DNA of 9,394 nucleotides from Ferroglobus sp. Lineage in GTDB: Archaea; Halobacteriota; Archaeoglobi; Archaeoglobales; Archaeoglobaceae. Below, one piece after another: positions 5,744-9,394 of this stretch; within the stretch, counting starts at the first letter, position 1, and the number at the start of each line of letters is the position of its first letter. Location of the stretch: the NCBI GenBank assembly GCA_015520115.1, contig WAQS01000201.1:1-9394 (forward strand), read 5' to 3'. The notes below the pieces were generated by a model. It made no database searches, had not been told where the DNA came from, and worked only from the letters and a program-made list of their open reading frames with translations. The position numbers were made by a program, and so were the translations under genes.

Positions 5744-7165
5744 ATGGAGGAGTACATATTTAAAGAAGTGGAAGTCAAGGAAAGTTCTGCACCAACCTTC
5801 TTGATTAACGGGGAGGAAGTAGACATATTTTCCGACGAATTCAGAGCGTACTGGGAAAAACCCCTTCACGAGTTGGTTAGAGAAAAAATCCTTGAGTACG
5901 AGAGGAGAGGAGAAGATCCGTTTTACGAAATCGTTGGAAAGAATCTTGAAAAGGAAATGGTTAAGAACGCCTTGATTTCAGGCTCAAATATCCTCTTCAT
6001 AGGTAAGAAGGGTTACGGTAAAACGACCTTCTCGAAATCGATAGCCAAGCTTCTTCCAGAAAAGCAGCTTGCTATCAAAGGGTGCAAAATCCACGACAAT
6101 CCAGTGAAGCCAAGCTGTTTCGCTTGCAAGAGGAAGGTAATGGAAGAGGAAAAAGTGGAGCTAACATGGATAGGGAGAAAGTGGATAAGGATTCCGGGAG
6201 ACCCTATGATGACCACTCGACAGCTCATCGGAGGTATCAGCATTCAGAAGATAAGAGAGGGTTACGATTTGGATCATCCGGAAGTTTTTACTCCCGGAAG
6301 GGTGCTTAAAGCGAATAGAGGTATCGCTTACTTCGACGAGCTCGGTTCGATTCCTTCAGCTTTGCAAACTCTACTCCACGAACTTATCGAGGAAAAGCAG
6401 GTAACTACTCCCGAAGGAGAGATAGTTCCGCTGAAGATCGATGCGATTTTCATAGCCTCAACTAATCCCGCTAACTATAGAGGTACAGAAGCCATAAAAG
6501 AGCCGCTCCTTGATAGGATGGAAGCAATTCCAATCGGTCCTCCCGAAACGCTAAGAGAGGAAATAGAGATCGGTTTGAGAAACATGAGTTTAAAGAATGG
6601 AGCAACGATTCCAGAATGGCACCTCAAAATCTTGGCGAGAGTCGTTAGATATGCAAGAAACAAGGAGAGGTGTAGATACGCTGCAAGGATTGAAAGCGAA
6701 CCTTCTTGCAGAGCTACCATAAAATTATTCGACCACGTTAAAGCAAACGCCACAAGGAAAGGAAGAAGCGTTGTAATGCTTTCAGACTACGGAGAGGGTT
6801 ACGAAGTTATCAAGCTTGGGTTGAGAAGCAGAATCGAAGTTGATTACGAGGCTGAAAAAGACGCTATAATAGAAAAGCTTGTAGAAGAGGCGATAAACAG
6901 GACGTGCGGAGAAATTTACGGCAATATCGAAGATTCCGACTTCAGAAAACTTTCGAGGGAGCTTAGGAAGAGGGAGATGATAAACGTTTACGAGGACTCT
7001 CCGAAGGAGATGGAAACCTTCTGGAAGTATATACTCCTAATGAGCAGAAAGCCGGAAGAAATTCCTTCAGCTTTCGAGATTCTCCTTGAATCGATAAAAA
7101 GGTGTACCGGCTTAGTGGAGAGGGTCGGAGATGGAGTTTACGAAACCAGAGTGCAGGAGTTGTAA
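5744..7165 (+). CDS. Mg-chelatase ChlI/MoxR-like AAA+ ATPase with cysteine-rich insert
   Basis: This 473-residue protein contains an AAA+ module: Walker A GKKGYGKT (87-94, K93), Walker B GIAYFDE (193-199, D198/E199), sensor 1 STNP (239-242, N241) and an arginine-finger candidate in PLLDRME (R258). The order and spacing resemble Mg-chelatase ChlI and MoxR ATPases, which form rings and work with VWA-domain partners to insert metals or remodel enzyme complexes. A polar N-terminal extension of about 60 residues precedes the ATPase core, and a helical C-terminal region (about 285-473) follows. Between Walker A and B is C114-x2-H117-x7-C125-x2-C128, a likely metal-binding knuckle. The downstream VWA gene overlaps by 35 bp, which supports a two-component ATPase/VWA machine. 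It has its own promoter and apparently a leaderless start. No chlorophyll or cobalamin gene is nearby, so the target is unknown. Confidence 0.88.
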   Translation: MEEYIFKEVEVKESSAPTFLINGEEVDIFSDEFRAYWEKPLHELVREKILEYERRGEDPFYEIVGKNLEKEMVKNALISGSNILFIGKKGYGKTTFSKSIAKLLPEKQLAIKGCKIHDNPVKPSCFACKRKVMEEEKVELTWIGRKWIRIPGDPMMTTRQLIGGISIQKIREGYDLDHPEVFTPGRVLKANRGIAYFDELGSIPSALQTLLHELIEEKQVTTPEGEIVPLKIDAIFIASTNPANYRGTEAIKEPLLDRMEAIPIGPPETLREEIEIGLRNMSLKNGATIPEWHLKILARVVRYARNKERCRYAARIESEPSCRATIKLFDHVKANATRKGRSVVMLSDYGEGYEVIKLGLRSRIEVDYEAEKDAIIEKLVEEAINRTCGEIYGNIEDSDFRKLSRELRKREMINVYEDSPKEMETFWKYILLMSRKPEEIPSAFEILLESIKRCTGLVERVGDGVYETRVQEL

Positions 7166-8342
7166 GGACGACAGCATTCCGGCTGAATTTGCCGAAAACT
7201 TAGCCTACCACATTTTCAACCCCTACGCAATGGACAGAGGAGACTTTAACGTAAAGAACTTCATCAAACAGAAAATAGATGACGAAGAGTTGGCTGAAAA
7301 CTTCGACAGCTATTCCACAATTTTCAACGACATGATGAGAAATTTCGGCTATGCTGAAGCTCTATGGATGGACAAGTTCGAGAAGTATGTAGAGGCAAAG
7401 TCGAAAGCTTGGGAGGAAATAAAGGAAAAGCTTCGCTCTGGAGAGTTGAAAATAGAAGATATAAACTTCAAAGAACTCCTTGACTACTTCTTTGAAGAAG
7501 CGCTGAAAGAGTTAATCGAAATGGGGATAATAGAGGGAGTTACGAAGAGGTTCTTCAGGAGGAAGGTAAAGTTCAGCAAGCAAGCGGAAAGGATAATTGC
7601 GGAAAAAGTTATGAAGGAAGTTTCAAAGGAAGCTAAGGGTTATTACGCTGAATCTGAAGGAGAAACTCTCTCCTACATCCCGGGATACGAACTTGTGGAG
7701 TACGACGAGTACTTGCATTCCTACGATCTCATCGACATTCCTGAAACCATGATAAGAGCTGCCAAAAACGAAGATTTCGAAATAAGGGAGAAGGACATAG
7801 TTTCAAGAAATCCGAAAAAAGTCGGAAAGAGACACTTCGTAATGCTAATAGACGTGAGCGACTCGATGAGAGGAAAGAAAATAATAGGAGCAATAGAAGC
7901 CGCGTTAGCTTTAAAAATGAGCATAAGAAAGGGATTCGACGATCTCGAAGTTTTTGTTTTCAACCACAGAACAGAGAAGATTAGAGAGGGCGACATAGTA
8001 AACGTGGACGTGGAAGGAAGAACAGACATAGCTCTGGCTTTAAAGACCGCAAGAAACGCTTTGAGAGGAAAAGACGGAGCTAAGTACGTAATTCTCATAA
8101 CCGACGGTGAACCGACTGCAAGCTACAACCCTCTTATTCCCCCTTGGAAGATGGCGGTAATAGAGTCGGCAAAACTGAAAGACGAAGATATAAACTTGAA
8201 TGTTCTAATGCTAAACGACGACAGTAGGTTTTACGCCCTATGCGAAAGAATGCTCAAAGCAGCTGGAAAAGGATCGATATTCTACTTCCCTAATCCGCTA
8301 AACCTGAAGAACTACATCTACTCTAAGTACCGGAAGAAGTAA
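7131..8342 (+). CDS. VWA domain (MIDAS) protein, partner of the AAA+ ATPase
   Basis: This 403-residue protein has a Lys/Glu-rich helical N-terminal region (about 40-170), a linker rich in Tyr and acidic residues (170-220) and a C-terminal von Willebrand factor A domain (about 233-400). The metal-ion-dependent adhesion site is complete: D241-x-S243-x-S245 in LIDVSDSM, T298 in GRTDIALAL and D325 in ITDGEPTA. In ChlI/ChlD, MoxR/CoxE-like and NorQ/NorD-like pairs, such a protein holds the substrate complex while the AAA+ ring acts; that role is inferred here. The ATG at 7131 overlaps the ATPase gene by 35 bp, with a GTGGAGAG stretch (7115-7122) as a possible ribosome site. This start includes an N-terminal C8-x2-C11. 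A later Met (residue 34, ATG at 7230) is possible but would leave a gap and drop the CxxC. There is no signal peptide or membrane segment, so it is cytoplasmic. Confidence 0.88.
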   Translation: MEFTKPECRSCKDDSIPAEFAENLAYHIFNPYAMDRGDFNVKNFIKQKIDDEELAENFDSYSTIFNDMMRNFGYAEALWMDKFEKYVEAKSKAWEEIKEKLRSGELKIEDINFKELLDYFFEEALKELIEMGIIEGVTKRFFRRKVKFSKQAERIIAEKVMKEVSKEAKGYYAESEGETLSYIPGYELVEYDEYLHSYDLIDIPETMIRAAKNEDFEIREKDIVSRNPKKVGKRHFVMLIDVSDSMRGKKIIGAIEAALALKMSIRKGFDDLEVFVFNHRTEKIREGDIVNVDVEGRTDIALALKTARNALRGKDGAKYVILITDGEPTASYNPLIPPWKMAVIESAKLKDEDINLNVLMLNDDSRFYALCERMLKAAGKGSIFYFPNPLNLKNYIYSKYRKK

Positions 8343-8772
8343 TTTCCCTCTTGATTATTTCGACGACTTCTTCAATTCTCTCCTCTAATTCTCTGCTCAA
8401 TCCTATCTCCGGTTTGATCTCCTTCGGCTTAACTCCTACAACAACTATCTCTTCCGGAAGATCGTAAACCCCCTTAGCAATGGCTATCGCATCTTTAAAG
8501 TGAATATCGTGGACGCTCAGCTTCAGATCTTTCGGAATTTTTTCGGGGTTGAATCGTATTATCTTTACTTCCCCAGCTTCCCCCTCAAAGTCGATAGCAT
8601 CTACTATTATGGCTTTTTTCTTCCCTTCCATCGCTGAAAGCAAAATTTGAACGTTCGTCATAGCATCGACAATCTCAGCGTTAATATTTTCGGCTCTCAA
8701 TCTTTCCAGAACGTGTATTCCAAATCCGTCATCCTTCATAAGCAAGTTACCAACTCCGATCACAACTATCAC
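8323..8772 (-). CDS. M52-family (HycI-like) hydrogenase maturation endopeptidase
   Basis: The 149-residue protein matches the peptidases that trim the C-terminal extension of NiFe-hydrogenase large subunits after nickel insertion. The N-terminal VIGVGNLLMKDDGFG motif (4-18) supplies an acidic nickel ligand at D15; VDAID (57-61) supplies D58; and SVHDIHF (86-92) supplies H88, which together correspond to the D/D/H triad of HycI. VVGVKPKEIKPE near the C terminus is also typical. Its length is normal for the family. The start is GTG at 8772, in a GTGA overlap with the stop of the upstream NFACT gene and preceded by GAGGTGA (8777-8783). No hydrogenase structural gene is in the window, so the client enzyme is unidentified. 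The 3' end overlaps the convergent VWA gene by 20 bp. Confidence 0.9.
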   Translation of the reverse strand: MIVVIGVGNLLMKDDGFGIHVLERLRAENINAEIVDAMTNVQILLSAMEGKKKAIIVDAIDFEGEAGEVKIIRFNPEKIPKDLKLSVHDIHFKDAIAIAKGVYDLPEEIVVVGVKPKEIKPEIGLSRELEERIEEVVEIIKREITSSGT

Positions 8773-9394
8773 GCTCTCACCTCTATTATCCTCGATTTTC
8801 CGGGAGGCAAGAATTTAGCGATTTCGTCCGGGGTGGCTATAGCCCTCACCAGATGCTTCTCCTCCTCTTTGCACTTCTCGTAGAAGATTTTCGCAATTTC
8901 CACGCTAATTTCGTTAACATCCTTGTCACCTATCCCTATCACAACGTAATAGTCCGCATGCTTTCTCACTCCTTCCACTGGTCCGCCGATCACCCTCAGA
9001 TTTTCGAGATCTACACCTACAGCAGCTTTCAACTCAACCGAGAGGTAGTTCCTCTTTCCGATAATGTAAAAGCTACCCTTCGGTAGGTATTCTCCGGGTT
9101 TAGCGGCTCTCTTCACTTGTTCGTACGTCACATAGTAAACTTCTCCGCTGTGCATTCCGTGCTTCCACAAAGCCGAGTATATTGCTGCAAATTCGGCAGC
9201 CTCTCTTATGCTTCTCTCACCAGCTTCCAATCCCTTTTTGAGGATCGTCACAGCTCCTCCGGGAGTTTGCGTGTGGAAGAAAAGATCCTTGCTTTCAAAG
9301 TGCTTAGAAACTATTTCTTCATTCATCTCCGCATTTCTCCCCCCGATAACAAGAAAACCTTCTGAAGTTACGTACCACCTGTATTTCTCGTACC
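8769..9394 (-). CDS. rqcH: NFACT-family (RqcH-like) ribosome quality-control protein, C-terminal part (5' truncated by window)
   Basis: Reading leftward from the window edge, the frame is open with no need for a start, and about 207 C-terminal residues of a protein usually near 650 are visible. It begins with the NFACT-R domain: RWYVTSEGFLVIGGRNAEMN (visible 5-24), DLFFHTQTPGGAV (36-48), EAAEFAAIYSALWK (64-77), GEVYYVTYEQVKRA (83-96) and LPKGSFYIIGKRNYL (103-117). About 90 residues of an archaeal-type C-terminal domain follow, ending in PPGKSRIIEVRA. The NFACT-N and helix-hairpin-helix parts lie outside. Family members bind the 50S subunit with peptidyl-tRNA and recruit tRNA to tail stalled nascent chains; that is family knowledge. 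An internal Met (ATG at 9326) is not the start because the NFACT-R motif continues upstream of it. The stop overlaps the M52 protease start. Confidence 0.9.
   Translation of the reverse strand, partial: YEKYRWYVTSEGFLVIGGRNAEMNEEIVSKHFESKDLFFHTQTPGGAVTILKKGLEAGERSIREAAEFAAIYSALWKHGMHSGEVYYVTYEQVKRAAKPGEYLPKGSFYIIGKRNYLSVELKAAVGVDLENLRVIGGPVEGVRKHADYYVVIGIGDKDVNEISVEIAKIFYEKCKEEEKHLVRAIATPDEIAKFLPPGKSRIIEVRA
8777..8783 (-). promoter_or_regulatory. Shine-Dalgarno site of the M52 protease gene
   Basis: Read on the minus strand, GAGGTGA lies 4 bases before the GTG start at 8772, within the last codons of the NFACT gene. It supports the GTG start and coupled translation of the two genes. Confidence 0.6.

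Noticed and set aside
6082..6309. Plus-strand open frame of about 75 codons within the ATPase gene
   Set aside because: It is an alternate frame of the region containing the cysteine insert; its product is low-complexity and hydrophilic with no domain, and the ATPase frame is clearly the coding one.
7721..8098. Minus-strand open frame of about 125 codons opposite the VWA domain
   Set aside because: It is antisense to the MIDAS-containing region, its Ser/Phe-rich composition is typical of a shadow frame, and no start signals are visible.
8769..9326. Treating the ATG at 9326 as the true start of a 185-residue protein
   Set aside because: The frame continues to the window edge, and the codons before this ATG encode the conserved start of the NFACT-R domain (RWYVTSEGFLVIGGRN), so the gene is truncated by the window, not short.
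8647..9365. Three plus-strand open frames opposite the protease and NFACT genes
   Set aside because: The minus-strand frames carry diagnostic M52 and NFACT-R motifs; the plus-strand products are Ser/Phe/His-rich shadows without recognisable features.

Overview
The window reads as chromosomal DNA from a thermophilic archaeon, most likely one of the Archaeoglobales (Ferroglobus, Geoglobus or Archaeoglobus type). This is inferred from an archaeal Lhr-type helicase and an archaeal NFACT/RqcH protein, Lys/Glu-rich proteins with AGA/AGG arginine codons, BRE/TATA-type promoters, and GGTGA-type Shine-Dalgarno sites mixed with start codons that have no leader. The species cannot be fixed from sequence reading alone. 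Nearly all of the window is coding; the two largest gaps are 91 and 76 bp. I see no tRNA, rRNA, IS element or CRISPR array.

Layout, left to right. (1) 1-1365, +: C-terminal half of an Lhr superfamily 2 helicase, cut by the window edge. (2) 1394-3747, +: a two-gene unit, a cNMP-like/CBS/CBS/nucleotidyltransferase (DUF294-type) protein and a DEDDh DnaQ-like 3'-5' exonuclease, whose genes overlap by 4 bp. (3) 3839-5667, +: a 71-residue two-helix membrane protein followed 2 bp later by a 536-residue sodium:solute symporter. They have their own promoter and a clear T-rich terminator. (4) 5744-8342, +: a Mg-chelatase/MoxR-like AAA+ ATPase and a von Willebrand factor A (VWA) protein, overlapping by 35 bp, probably on a leaderless mRNA. 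(5) 9394-8323, -: the 3' end of an NFACT (RqcH-like) ribosome quality-control gene, overlapping by 4 bp (GTGA) with a HycI-like M52 hydrogenase maturation protease gene. The protease gene converges on the VWA gene and overlaps it by 20 bp.

How they may work together. Blocks 2 and 3 resemble a gene set known in proteobacteria next to acetate-type symporters (CBS/cNMP/DUF294 protein, DnaQ-like exonuclease, small membrane protein, SSS symporter). They may form one organic-acid uptake and control module. Block 4 is a typical AAA+/VWA remodelling pair: the ATPase drives a conformational change and the VWA protein, through its intact MIDAS, recruits a metal-linked target. That target is unknown. 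Both partners carry cysteine motifs (CxxH/CxxC in the ATPase, CxxC at the VWA N terminus) that could bind metal. Block 5 joins translation quality control to metalloenzyme maturation by operon structure only; no hydrogenase gene is visible.
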